NCBI RefSeq assembly: GCF_004962245.1
Contig: NZ_SUHQ01000009.1
Span: 62,001-126,000 of the forward strand
Length of the DNA stretch: 64,000 nucleotides
Source of the DNA: Mesorhizobium sp.
GTDB taxonomy: Bacteria > Pseudomonadota > Alphaproteobacteria > Rhizobiales > Rhizobiaceae
Direction of reading: 5' to 3'
The notes under the pieces were generated by a model, which worked only from the letters and a program-made list of their open reading frames with translations, was not told where the DNA came from and made no database searches. This document shows positions 16,925-26,191 of this stretch, one piece after another. Each line of letters begins with the position of its first letter. Position 1 is the stretch's first letter. The translations under genes and the position numbers were made by a program.

Positions 16925-17988
16925 CAGCCTGCCTTTGCCATCTGCATCAGCGTCACCCGGCTCTGCAGCCGGCGCTGCGCCTGGTCGACGACGACGGCGA
17001 GGATGATGACGAGGCCCTTGATCACCATTTGCCAGAACGAGCTTACGCCCATCATCACCAGCCCGTCGGAGAGAATGCCGATGACGAAGGCGCCGACAAT
17101 GGTGCCGCCGATCGTGCCGCGGCCACCCGACATCGAGGTGCCGCCGAGCACCGCCGCCGCAATGGCGTTGAGCTCGAAGCTTTCGCCGGTCGCCGGATGC
17201 GAGGCCATCAGTTCGGACGAGATGATCAGGCCGACGATCGCCGCGCAGAAGCCGGAGAACATGTAGACGAACATCCTCACCATGTTGACCCTGACGCCCG
17301 AAATCCGAGCCGCCCGTTCGTTGCCGCCGACGGCGAAGATGTGCCGGCCGAGCGGGGTGTATTTGGCCAGATAGGCCGCCCCCAGCGCAACGACGAGCAA
17401 GATCCATATCGAGACCGGCAGGCCGAGCAGCCGGCCGGCGCCGAGGAAGCCGAACCCCGTCGTGCCCAGATCGAGTTTGCCGACGAGGTTCGGGAAGGTG
17501 CGGCCATCGGACGACAGGAGCGCCAGGCCGCGCGCGACATAGAGCACGCCGAGCGTGGCGATGAACGGCGCGACATTCAGCCTGGTGATCAGCAATCCGT
17601 TGACGGCGCCGATCAATATGCCGACCGCCAGCGTGATCAGTGCGATCTCGAGGACGTTGAAATAGATCGTGTAGCCGATCTGCAGGTCGATGCCGTTGAG
17701 CACGAGGTAGCCGGCCACCATGCCGCACAGGCCGACGATCGAACCGACCGAAAGATCGATTCCTCCGGTGATGATGACGAAGGTCATGCCCATGGCCAGG
17801 AAGGCGTTCAGCGCCACGTGCTTCGACATCAGTATCAGATTGGCAGCCGACAGAAAATTGGGCGCCGCGATCGAAAAGAAGATCAGGACGGCGATCAGCG
17901 CGATGAACGTCCTCGCCTTCATCAGCGTCAGCAGGACGGAGCCGTTCGAGGCGGAGGCAACAGCCGCCTTGGCCGGGATGTCAGTCAT
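16924..17988 (-). CDS. Ribose-type ABC transporter permease (apiose locus)
   Basis: A 354-residue RbsC/BPD_transp_2 family inner-membrane protein with about ten hydrophobic segments. Typical RbsC segments are visible: FVIITGGIDLSVGSIVGL, the EAA-like region around FAVGGNERAARISGV, and AIAAAVLGGTSMSGGRGTIGG. It forms the channel of the importer with the ATPase encoded just upstream (4-base overlap) and the binding protein at 20291-21232. Substrate is probably D-apiose or a related pentose, from locus context. Confidence 0.88.
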   Translation of the reverse strand: MTDIPAKAAVASASNGSVLLTLMKARTFIALIAVLIFFSIAAPNFLSAANLILMSKHVALNAFLAMGMTFVIITGGIDLSVGSIVGLCGMVAGYLVLNGIDLQIGYTIYFNVLEIALITLAVGILIGAVNGLLITRLNVAPFIATLGVLYVARGLALLSSDGRTFPNLVGKLDLGTTGFGFLGAGRLLGLPVSIWILLVVALGAAYLAKYTPLGRHIFAVGGNERAARISGVRVNMVRMFVYMFSGFCAAIVGLIISSELMASHPATGESFELNAIAAAVLGGTSMSGGRGTIGGTIVGAFVIGILSDGLVMMGVSSFWQMVIKGLVIILAVVVDQAQRRLQSRVTLMQMAKAG

Positions 17989-19538
17989 GGGCGAGGGTTC
18001 TCCGTGAGCGGGACCGGTCCGTGGCCAAGCGCCGATGCGGCGACGAGTGCCGCCTCCGTCGCCTCGGCGCGATCGAACATGCCGGTCAGTTTTCCATTGC
18101 TCATCACCGCGATCCTTTCGGACAGCGCCATCACCTCGTCGAGATCGGAGGTGGCGAAAAGAATGCCCAGTCCGTCGCGGGACAGTTTGCGCATCGTGCG
18201 GAAGACATCGGCCTTGGCGCCGACGTCGATGCCGCGGCTCGGCTCGTCCATCAACAGCACCTTGGGTCCGGTGAGCAGCGCCTTGCCGATCACCACCTTC
18301 TGCTGGTTGCCGCCCGACAGCGACGACACCTCCTGCGCCGGATCGGCGACTTTGATCGCCAGTTCCCGCACCATCTGCGTCACCGCCTGATTTTCCTTGG
18401 CGCCGCGGATATGGAAAAGGCGGACAAACCGCGACAGGCTTGCCAGCGTCAGATTGCTGGCGACGGAGAGGATCGACACCAGGCCCTCGCGCTGGCGGTC
18501 CTCGGGGATCAGCGCCAGCCCGCGCCGGATTCGCCGCGTCGTGTCGCGTTCTCTGACCTTCTTGCCGCCGATGAAGATCGTTCCTGTCGCATGGCCGTGG
18601 CGCCCCATGATGCAGTCGAACAGCTCGCTGCGCCCGGCACCCATCAGGCCGTATATGCCGAGGATCTCGCCGGCGCGTAGCGACAGCGAGACATGATCGA
18701 CCGCAAGTCCGCCGGTCACGCGCGGTAGGCAGATGTCCTCGGCGCGGAATATCTCTTCGCCCGGGACATGGCCGTCGGCCTTGGCGAAGTCCTTGGCGTC
18801 AGAACCGATCATCTGCCGCACGATCCACTGCGTGCCGACGTTTTTCATCTCCTCCTGGCCGGTGATCCGCCCGTCACGCAGCACGGTGATGTAGTCGCCG
18901 ATACGGATCAGCTCCTCGAGCCGGTGCGAAATGTAGACGATTGCCACGCCGCGCGCCTTGAGGTCGGCAATCACCTTGAACAGGATCTCGACTTCCGCCG
19001 CACTCAGCGCCGAGGTCGGTTCGTCCATGATCAGGATGCGCGCATCGAGCGAAACCGCCTTGGCGATCTCGACAAGCTGCTGCTGGCCGATACGCAGGTC
19101 CTCGACCAGCATGTCGGGCCGGATGCCGGCTTCCAGCCGCTCCAGGAATTCCGCCGCGCGGCGCTCCTGTTCTTGGCTGTCGATCTTGCGGAACCGGTTG
19201 GTGATCTCGCGCGTGGCGAAAATGTTTTCGGCGACGGTCAGGTTGCCGAACAGGTTCAGCTCCTGGAACACCATGCCGATGCCGCGGTTCACGGCGTCGC
19301 CGGACGACGAGAAGGAAACCTCCTCGCCTTCCAGGAGAATGCGGCCGAGCGTCGGCTGTTCGACGCCGGCGATGATCTTCATCAGCGTCGATTTGCCGGC
19401 GCCGTTTTCGCCGACCAGCACGTTGACCGCGCCCTTGCGCACCTCGAAATTCGCGCGCTTGACCGCGACGGTGCCAGAATAGACCTTCGAGACGTCTTCC
19501 AGCTTCAGAATGACGTCGTGATCGATGGCGGCGGTCAT
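17985..19538 (-). CDS. Ribose-type ABC transporter ATP-binding protein (apiose locus)
   Basis: A 517-residue protein with two tandem ABC domains, as in RbsA. Domain 1 has Walker A GENGAGKST (43-51), signature region LRIGQQQLVEIAKA and Walker B LIMDEPTSALS; domain 2 has a degenerate nucleotide site GLMGAGRS, signature SLSGGNQQKV and LLMDEPSRGID. It energises uptake through the permease encoded downstream, with a 4-base ATGA overlap at each side (also with the DUF2291 gene). Confidence 0.9.
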   Translation of the reverse strand: MTAAIDHDVILKLEDVSKVYSGTVAVKRANFEVRKGAVNVLVGENGAGKSTLMKIIAGVEQPTLGRILLEGEEVSFSSSGDAVNRGIGMVFQELNLFGNLTVAENIFATREITNRFRKIDSQEQERRAAEFLERLEAGIRPDMLVEDLRIGQQQLVEIAKAVSLDARILIMDEPTSALSAAEVEILFKVIADLKARGVAIVYISHRLEELIRIGDYITVLRDGRITGQEEMKNVGTQWIVRQMIGSDAKDFAKADGHVPGEEIFRAEDICLPRVTGGLAVDHVSLSLRAGEILGIYGLMGAGRSELFDCIMGRHGHATGTIFIGGKKVRERDTTRRIRRGLALIPEDRQREGLVSILSVASNLTLASLSRFVRLFHIRGAKENQAVTQMVRELAIKVADPAQEVSSLSGGNQQKVVIGKALLTGPKVLLMDEPSRGIDVGAKADVFRTMRKLSRDGLGILFATSDLDEVMALSERIAVMSNGKLTGMFDRAEATEAALVAASALGHGPVPLTENPRP

Positions 19539-20194
19539 GGCTTTGGCCCGATCTCTGCCTCTGCCGGCGTCACCAGCGGCAAGTCCTGACCGCTTCCCAC
19601 AGCATAGGCGCCGACAACCCTGACGCTCCGGCCCTCCAGCCCTTCACGCGGCAGCTTGGAAAGCACTGTCTTGTCGGCATAGGTGTTGAACGCCTTGCCG
19701 AACTGGGCGAAGTCAATCTGATTGGTGAAATCGTTGAACTGGATGAAATCGAGGCTGTCGCGGAGCGCGGTGCCACGCATCGCGGGTCCGATCTGCACCC
19801 GCGCATCCGCCTTGCCGTCACCGTCGGCGTCGACGTCCATCGTCGCCGCGCGTGACTGTGTATTCGCCGCGACCACCTTGCCTTCCAGGCGAACCGCGAA
19901 GGTCCAGGGCGAATTCGCCTGCTTCTTCGGATTGCCGTATTTGGCGCCGGCGGCGGCAGGATCGGCTTTCGCCAGGGCGTGAACCTCGGGAAATGGCCCG
20001 GCCTTCTGCTGGAGATAGGCCACGACCTTCGCCGTCCAGATATCCCCGACCATCTTGTCCGCATTGAAGGCCGACGCATTGCCGCCATTTTCCTCTGACG
20101 GTGTCGGCAGAATCTTGCAGGCGGTCAGGCCGATGCCGACCATCGCGGCAAGGATCGGCACGGCAGGGATCGGCCACGTCAACTTGTTCAGCAT
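19535..20194 (-). CDS. DUF2291 family predicted lipoprotein in sugar ABC operon
   Basis: A 219-residue protein with one N-terminal hydrophobic segment ending in LTAC, a plausible lipobox, so it is probably anchored at the periplasmic face. The mature part contains PWTFAVRLEGKVVAANTQSRA and IQFNDFTNQIDFAQFGKAFN, typical of DUF2291. The start at 20194 was chosen because it places the hydrophobic stretch at the N-terminus; a GTG at 20227 is possible and neither has a good ribosome-binding site. Genes of this family recur in ribose-type ABC operons, but no function is established. Here it lies between the binding protein and the ATPase. Confidence 0.75.
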   Translation of the reverse strand: MLNKLTWPIPAVPILAAMVGIGLTACKILPTPSEENGGNASAFNADKMVGDIWTAKVVAYLQQKAGPFPEVHALAKADPAAAGAKYGNPKKQANSPWTFAVRLEGKVVAANTQSRAATMDVDADGDGKADARVQIGPAMRGTALRDSLDFIQFNDFTNQIDFAQFGKAFNTYADKTVLSKLPREGLEGRSVRVVGAYAVGSGQDLPLVTPAEAEIGPKP

Positions 20195-20241
20195 GTCGGT
20201 TTGTTCGGCATGGCGCTCAGCAGTCACTCAGAGAAAATGAT

Positions 20242-20272
20242 GCAAGGGACGAACCGGAGATTCGTCCCTTGC
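20242..20272 (-). terminator. Intercistronic hairpin after the binding-protein gene
   Basis: A perfect 12-bp stem, GCAAGGGACGAA (20242-20253) with its complement (20261-20272), and a 7-base loop. On the - strand it is followed by ATCATTTTCTC. It lies between the binding-protein stop and the DUF2291 start, the usual place of a partial terminator or mRNA-stabilising hairpin that keeps binding-protein mRNA above the rest of the operon. Confidence 0.65.
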
Positions 20273-20290
20273 GATTGATGTCACGCCGGC

Positions 20291-21295
<1,005 letters not shown>

Positions 21296-21454
21296 TCAGG
21301 CGGATCGCGTCCGGTGTCGCGGATCGGTCATTTGCCGGCTCATCTGGGCGGATCATCCTGTTCGATTCCGTCCTCAGGCAGCCCCTTCACCTGCCACCTA
21401 CCCAATTTTCAGCCCGGCCTCGGCTGGCCAAAGCCATTCCAACAGCTAAGCCAA

Positions 21455-21474
21455 CTGGTATAATGAGTCAACCA
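21455..21474 (-). promoter_or_regulatory. Shared regulator site B upstream of the ABC operon
   Basis: CTGGTATAATGAGT starts at 21455 and is followed by CAACCA, giving TGGT and ACCA as the ends of a 19-bp element (21456-21474). On the - strand TTGACT (21471-21466) with TAGCTG 17 bases downstream (21448-21443) is a candidate promoter, so a bound repressor would cover the -35. The site is about 220 bases upstream of the binding-protein start. Confidence 0.55.
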
Positions 21475-21994
21475 CAAATTCAGATGATATGTATCTGATG
21501 AGCAGCAATCTCGGCGTCACCGGATATCTGCCTTCACCTTCACGTGGCTGGTCATGGATGTTGACGCGCTGGTGGTTGGGGCGAGTTCATCGGCCGACTT
21601 GCAATACGCAGCGGATGTCCTGCGCCGGGTGACCTGTTGATGACATGGGAAATGTTGCGGCGGCTCCTGCATCGGCGGCCATCATTTTCCGTAAAAACCT
21701 TGTCCAGCCTCGAGACCGGATGGCTACGTGATCATTCTAAGGCCAGCGACCGTCAGAGAGTCACCCACCAAGACCAAGCCGCATAACCACCACCGTAAGG
21801 GGTATAATACGCGGGTGAGAGCGTAATAAGTAAGTAAAGAGGAGATACCCCTAAGCTTTATTCGGTGCTCAGCGCTACGCACAGGCTTTGTTAGTATTCC
21901 GCTTTGGTTGTGGCTTTTTTCGCGGCCCGGCGTGCGCCCGGGTTTCTTATGAATCCGTTCGCGGGAAGGATCGCGTTGCCGGTGAGGTTCAGTT
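21475..21994. other. Non-coding stretch before the ExoF-like gene
   Basis: No convincing gene is seen. It is less GC-rich than the flanks near its end. An 8-bp inverted repeat AGGGGTAT (21798-21805) and ATACCCCT (21844-21851) encloses GGTATAATAC, a variant of the shared regulator motif. The segment marks the junction between the apiose operon and the two envelope-type genes that follow. Confidence 0.5.
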
Positions 21995-24202
21995 ATGAAT
22001 CATGTGCAGAATTCCAAGCCGACATCCTGCAGCCTCGCGCTAACCTTTGCTGACCGACGGCATTTAACTTCATTTCGTGGCATGTGCGGTAGGAGGTGCA
22101 GCGCCATGCTATGCCTCATTTCGTTCTGTCTCATCTTGCTGCTGGAATCTCCGGCAAACGGTCGGCCGAGGACTGACGAAAAACTTGCCCCACTAGACAC
22201 GATCGAACTGCGTGTTTGGCGATGGACTGCCTTGCGCGATGGCGTTTTGGAAGCGTTGCAGCTCAACCATACTTTCACCATCGACTCGGCTGGCACGCTT
22301 GACCTTCCAATGATCGGGACCATTGCCGCCGCAGGTCTGCGTGAGGAGGAACTGGCAACGCTGATTTCCGATCGCTTGCAAGCCAGGAGCGGCCGTCAAG
22401 AACGGGCGGATACAACCGTCAAACTGATACCAAATCCGCCCTCGGACATCACAGGTTCGGTGGAACACCCAGGCAAACAAAAAGTGCCCGAACCGCCGGC
22501 AGACGCAGCCGACGACGACAGCTCGTCGGCCGTGGCTTCGGAACGCGCCAGTGTCGAGACGGGCCAGGTCGAGGCGCAACAGAGCGTGCGCGGTTCCCAC
22601 ACACCTTGGGAGCCTGCAGCGGAGCAACAGCAAGCTCTGGAAGGGGAACGGCTGAAGAGCGAGCTGTCGGCCGCTCGTATGCAAATTGCGGCGGCTCGCG
22701 GGGAAGCACTTGCGGCTCGCCAGACTGCTCGCAACGATGCCGTTCGAAACGATCAGAACCTTGCGACGGCGCGTCAACGGACTGCCGCCTTGGTGCAGGA
22801 ACTCGATGCGGTGCGGACTGACCGCGGCGCACTGGAACAGAAACTCTTTGCGGCGCTGAGGGAAGTCGACGCGCTCAAGAAGAGCGTGCAGCCGGCTCGC
22901 GGCGACCATGAGGCGGTTTTGGGCCGCGAATTGGCGGCGGCGCGAGCGGAATTGGGCGCGATGCAGCGCGGCGCACGCGACGCCAGCGCGCAGGCACGTG
23001 CGGTAGCCGACATGATGGCAGAACAAGGACAAGCCCTAAAACAGCAGCGGCGAAGAGCCGAAGAGCTCGCGCTCGATCTGGAAGTGGCGCAACGCGAAGC
23101 CAAAGGCTTAAAGGCCAAAGCCATTCTCGCGGATCGCGAGAAGGCCGCCATGCTTGAAGCGCGTCACTCTATGGAGGCCTCTCTGGCTGAGGCGCAGCGA
23201 GCGCTTGATGCGGTGCGGACTGACCGCGGCGCACTGGAACAGAAACTCTTTGCGGCGCTGAGGGAAGTCGACGCGCTCAAGAAGAGCGTGCAGCCGGCTC
23301 GCGGCGACCATGAGGCGGTTTTGGGCCGCGAATTGGCGGCGGCGCGAGCGGAACTGGGCGCGATGCAGCGCGGCGCACGCGACGCCAGCGCGCGGGCACG
23401 TGCGGTAGCCGGCATGATGGCTGAACAAGGACAAGCCCTAAAACAGCAGCGGCGAAGAGCCGAAGAGCTCGCGCTCGATCTGGAAGTGGCGCAACGCGAA
23501 GCCAAAGGCTTAAAGGCCAATGCCATTCTCGCGGATCGCGAGAAGGCCGCCATGCTTGGAGCGCGTCACTCTATGGAGGCCTCTCTGGCTGAGGCGCAGC
23601 GAGCGCTTGATGAGGAGCGGCGCAAGGCTGAGCGCTTCGAACGCGAACTCACCGCGGCGCGCCAAACTATCGACGCTCTTAAGACAAGCGCAGATCTGGC
23701 TGCGGTCGCGCAGACCAACGCCATCAAAGGCCGACAGTTGGCCGAGGCGGCTTTAAAGCGAGCTGGCGACGCCCTCGAACTAGAACGCGAACGGGCAGAT
23801 TCAGCCGCACGTGATCTCGACGGTGCTCGCCGAGAACGCGACGCGGCAAAGCAGGAAGTGAGCCGCGTCTTGATAGAGCTGAGCGCGGCGTTGGAGCAAG
23901 AGCGCAACAAGGCCATCGGTCTAGCCCGCGACCTCAGCGCTGCGCGTAAGACAATTGACACTGTCAAGGCCCAAGGTGAGCGTCGCACTGAGCGTAGGAA
24001 GCGCGCTCCGAAAGCACCTGCCACTGCAACTTCTCGTGCAGATGTGTCTGTACGCTCGGGGGCACAGCCAGCCCGCCAACCGGGGTTGCGGGAAAACCAC
24101 AAAGTCAAGATCAAAAGGCCATCGCGACCTGTTCTGGTGGCGACCATCGCGCTTCCCGACGCATTGCTCCCGACGCGACCGCCCAAGCACGGCTCTCGCT
24201 AG
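21995..24202 (+). CDS. Polysaccharide export-like (ExoF/Wza N-domain) protein with long coiled coil
   Basis: A 735-residue protein. After an N-terminal hydrophobic segment (AMLCLISFCLILLLES, about residues 37-52) comes an ExoF/Poly_export-like domain (LAPLDTIELRVWRW, TIDSAGTLDLPMIGTIAAAGL) to about residue 130, then an acidic linker, and from about residue 200 to 690 an Ala/Glu/Arg-rich heptad-like coiled coil. The coiled coil holds two tandem copies of a 134-residue unit. The SLBB part expected after a Poly_export domain is missing. The protein is probably envelope-located; its function is unknown. It interrupts the apiose gene set and has no visible partner except the small secreted protein downstream. 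GAGG lies about 8 bases before the ATG. Confidence 0.7.
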   Translation: MNHVQNSKPTSCSLALTFADRRHLTSFRGMCGRRCSAMLCLISFCLILLLESPANGRPRTDEKLAPLDTIELRVWRWTALRDGVLEALQLNHTFTIDSAGTLDLPMIGTIAAAGLREEELATLISDRLQARSGRQERADTTVKLIPNPPSDITGSVEHPGKQKVPEPPADAADDDSSSAVASERASVETGQVEAQQSVRGSHTPWEPAAEQQQALEGERLKSELSAARMQIAAARGEALAARQTARNDAVRNDQNLATARQRTAALVQELDAVRTDRGALEQKLFAALREVDALKKSVQPARGDHEAVLGRELAAARAELGAMQRGARDASAQARAVADMMAEQGQALKQQRRRAEELALDLEVAQREAKGLKAKAILADREKAAMLEARHSMEASLAEAQRALDAVRTDRGALEQKLFAALREVDALKKSVQPARGDHEAVLGRELAAARAELGAMQRGARDASARARAVAGMMAEQGQALKQQRRRAEELALDLEVAQREAKGLKANAILADREKAAMLGARHSMEASLAEAQRALDEERRKAERFERELTAARQTIDALKTSADLAAVAQTNAIKGRQLAEAALKRAGDALELERERADSAARDLDGARRERDAAKQEVSRVLIELSAALEQERNKAIGLARDLSAARKTIDTVKAQGERRTERRKRAPKAPATATSRADVSVRSGAQPARQPGLRENHKVKIKRPSRPVLVATIALPDALLPTRPPKHGSR
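22805..23608 (+). repeat. Two tandem 402-bp repeats inside the coiled-coil gene
   Basis: Copy 1 is 22805-23206, copy 2 is 23207-23608; both begin GATGCGGTGCGGACTGACCG. I counted six differing bases (about 98.5% identity), four of which change the residue. The unit is a whole number of codons (134), so the duplication kept the frame. The near identity indicates a recent duplication or ongoing homogenisation. Confidence 0.92.
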
Positions 24203-24265
24203 TGAAGGCTGATCGCGGAGGGCATTTCCGTGGGCCGAAATACATGCCGCAGGAGGAGTATGGTA

Positions 24266-24949
24266 ATGAACAAATACGTCGCAGCCGCATTGACGATCGC
24301 GATCGCAATTGGCCCTGCCTCGGCTCTTGACGTGGGGCTTGGCGGTAACGTTGGCGGTGTCGGGGTCAGTGCTGGTGCGAGCGTCGGCTCGACAGGCGCC
24401 TCTGTGGCGGGTGGCGCGAGCATCGGCGGAGTAGGGGGAGCAAGCCTTGGCGGATCGGTCAGCGCGGGCAGCGGATCACTCGGCGCCGGACTTGGCGTTA
24501 GCGGCAACCTCGGCGATTCGGCCGTAGGCTCTGGGCAAGCCGCGAGCGGCAGTGCCGGCATCACACCAGCCATTGCTAAGGCCAAGGCCGCGAGGCTATC
24601 CGCCGTCCTGCCACGCGTCCTCTGGCCTTCCGAAAATGGTCGCAAGGAGTTGGCGCCGATCACCAAAGGCTACCCGTTGGGGTTTCTGGCGCCGCTGAAA
24701 GCGAAACCCGGTACCCCACCTGCTGTGGTGCGCGCCTGCCGCACGGCGATCGCGTCGGCTGCGACGCCCCTTGGCGCCGTACGTGTTCACGCGGTAAGCG
24801 CAGGTCCGTTGCGCCAGCAACGTCGGGGCGCACTCATGGCGCGGATCGAGGTGCGCATACACTACGCAAGACAAGGCGGCATCGAGGTTCGGCAGGCACG
24901 AGTCGGCTGTCGCCTCGATGCGGCAGGTAGGGTCACCGCGGTGACATAG
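24266..24949 (+). CDS. Secreted glycine/serine-rich protein of unknown function
   Basis: A 227-residue protein with a signal peptide (KYVAAALTIAIAIGPASA, cleavage near residue 20). The mature N-terminal third is a low-complexity Gly/Ser/Ala/Val stretch (GLGGNVGGVGVSAGASVG and similar repeats to about residue 95), then a basic, more ordered C-terminal domain with two cysteines (VVRACRTAI and ARVGCRLDAAG). The ATG at 24266 has AGGAGGAG seven bases upstream. Related glycine-rich secreted proteins occur in rhizobia as hypotheticals. It probably belongs with the coiled-coil gene 63 bases upstream. Confidence 0.7.
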   Translation: MNKYVAAALTIAIAIGPASALDVGLGGNVGGVGVSAGASVGSTGASVAGGASIGGVGGASLGGSVSAGSGSLGAGLGVSGNLGDSAVGSGQAASGSAGITPAIAKAKAARLSAVLPRVLWPSENGRKELAPITKGYPLGFLAPLKAKPGTPPAVVRACRTAIASAATPLGAVRVHAVSAGPLRQQRRGALMARIEVRIHYARQGGIEVRQARVGCRLDAAGRVTAVT

Positions 24950-24978
24950 GGCGCGAGGATGCAAATCAATCAATGAAA

Positions 24979-24998
24979 AGCCGCCCGGGCGGACGGCT
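24979..24998. terminator. Bidirectional terminator hairpin
   Basis: An imperfect 20-base hairpin, AGCCG at 24979-24983 pairing with CGGCT at 24994-24998 with inner CCG/CGG pairing, is flanked by AAAA on the left and CAAAA on the right, so the - strand transcript ends in TTTT. It lies between the secreted-protein gene and the convergent apnO-like gene. Confidence 0.65.
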
Positions 24999-25032
24999 CA
25001 AAATGCCTCCATGAGTTTCAGTTACTTCGGCC

Positions 25033-25860
25033 TCAGGTAATACGCCGGATGCTCGCCGCGATCTCTTCCGGCTCGAAGACCCGCTTCCAGTCGTCGCGCA
25101 TCAGCACCGGCTTGCCGAACTCGATGGCCTTGTTGCAGGCGTCGGAGAACACGCCCTTGGTTTCACCGAAGATGACGGCGCCGAGCACGTTCATGTGGCC
25201 AAGCAGGAAATCGAGAGCGGCCTGCTGATCAACCCCGCGCGCGACGACTTCGTCGACCGCTTCCTTCATGACGACGAGCAGCGAAGCGCAGACAGTCTCC
25301 GAAAGGCCCGGCTCGAGCAGCGCCATCTGCTCGACCGTGACGCGATGCGACCGCATGACCGGGGCCCAGATGATCTTGGCGATCGCTTCGCCCTTGGCGA
25401 AGTCTTCCTCCGGCCCTTGCATCAGCGCGCTGACCATGTGCTGCTTGGCCTTGACGCCGCCGAAATAATCCTTCTTGGCCGCCATGTCGGTCTCGTCGTT
25501 GAAGATCGGCGGATGGCAGGGATGCGTGACGAAATAGGTCAGGTCCGGCCGCTTCGGCAAATGACCGGCAAAAGGCGCTGCGGCGTCGAGCACGATCACC
25601 ATGGTGCCGGAAGCAAGCTTGCCCTCTATGCTGGCCGCCACCTTGCCGATATGCGTGTCGGGAACCGCCAGGATCACCACTTCGGCGCCATTCAGGGCTT
25701 CATCGGCGCTGACCGCGTCGATGCCCAGCCCCGTCTTCAGCCGCTCGCGGCCGGCGTCGCTGACCTCGACATGGCGTATCGCGTAGGGAGAGCCGCGAAA
25801 ATTGGTTGACAGCCGGTAGCCCATTTTCCCGCCGGCACCAAACAGCGCAATCGTTGTCAT
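25033..25860 (-). CDS. apnO: D-apionate oxidoisomerase-like protein
   Basis: A 275-residue NAD-binding protein: Rossmann motif ALFGAGGKMGYRLS at residues 4-17, VILAVPDTHIGKVA, THPCHPPIFND, then a helical C-terminal dimerisation domain like 6-phosphogluconate or ketol-acid reductoisomerase folds. I recognise it as the ApnO family, which oxidises D-apionate while a hydroxymethyl group migrates, giving 3-oxo-isoapionate, the OiaK substrate. This completes the oxidative apiose route in the window. It is a single gene under its own promoter with site C, 3.8 kb away from the transporter operon. Assignment is from memory of the family plus the locus. Confidence 0.7.
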   Translation of the reverse strand: MTTIALFGAGGKMGYRLSTNFRGSPYAIRHVEVSDAGRERLKTGLGIDAVSADEALNGAEVVILAVPDTHIGKVAASIEGKLASGTMVIVLDAAAPFAGHLPKRPDLTYFVTHPCHPPIFNDETDMAAKKDYFGGVKAKQHMVSALMQGPEEDFAKGEAIAKIIWAPVMRSHRVTVEQMALLEPGLSETVCASLLVVMKEAVDEVVARGVDQQAALDFLLGHMNVLGAVIFGETKGVFSDACNKAIEFGKPVLMRDDWKRVFEPEEIAASIRRIT

Positions 25861-25914
25861 CTAGTCGTCACTCCTGATCTCGAACGATGGCTCTGCCGAT
25901 CGTCACCTTAGTAA

Positions 25915-25945
25915 CTGGTATAATCACACTACCATAGCTTGGCAA
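25915..25945 (-). promoter_or_regulatory. Shared regulator site C and promoter of apnO
   Basis: CTGGTATAAT at 25915-25924 followed by CACACTACCA forms a 19-bp element with TGGTA and TACCA ends. On the - strand TTGCCA (25945-25940), a 17-base spacer and TATACC (25922-25917) form a good promoter 57 bases upstream of the apnO start. The GGTATA motif is therefore the -10 element, so binding would block transcription. Confidence 0.6.
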
Positions 25946-26191
25946 TCCGAATTGGAATGGACCAGTTCAAGAAGGCCAATTCCATTGGCGGTCGCGCGGC
26001 TGCCCGCACCAGCTGGTAGCGGCCTTGGCGGATCATGAGGGGGGATCGACGTCAGAATGCCCGAGTCTTGTAGACGCAGCTCTTCTGCATTGCCCGCGAG
26101 AGCGGTCTTTCCGGGCACCGGCGAGACAGCAGTCTTGATGTTTAGGCGGTTGTCTGCTGCCACCGCTTCAGTCGTATCCGTAGGAGCTGGG
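25946..26191. other. Spacer between apnO promoter and mtnA end
   Basis: No supported gene is seen. A 79-codon - strand frame here has no recognisable domain and no convincing ribosome-binding site. No strong hairpin terminator was noticed after mtnA. Confidence 0.4.

Noticed and set aside
17029..18390. 453-codon frame on the + strand
   Set aside because: Antisense to the permease and ATPase genes; extreme charged composition with no recognisable fold.
22805..23608. CRISPR array
   Set aside because: The repeats are two long coding units in tandem without spacers; no cas gene is near.
25924..26163. 79-codon frame on the - strand between apnO and mtnA
   Set aside because: No domain, no good start signal, and it would overlap the apnO promoter.
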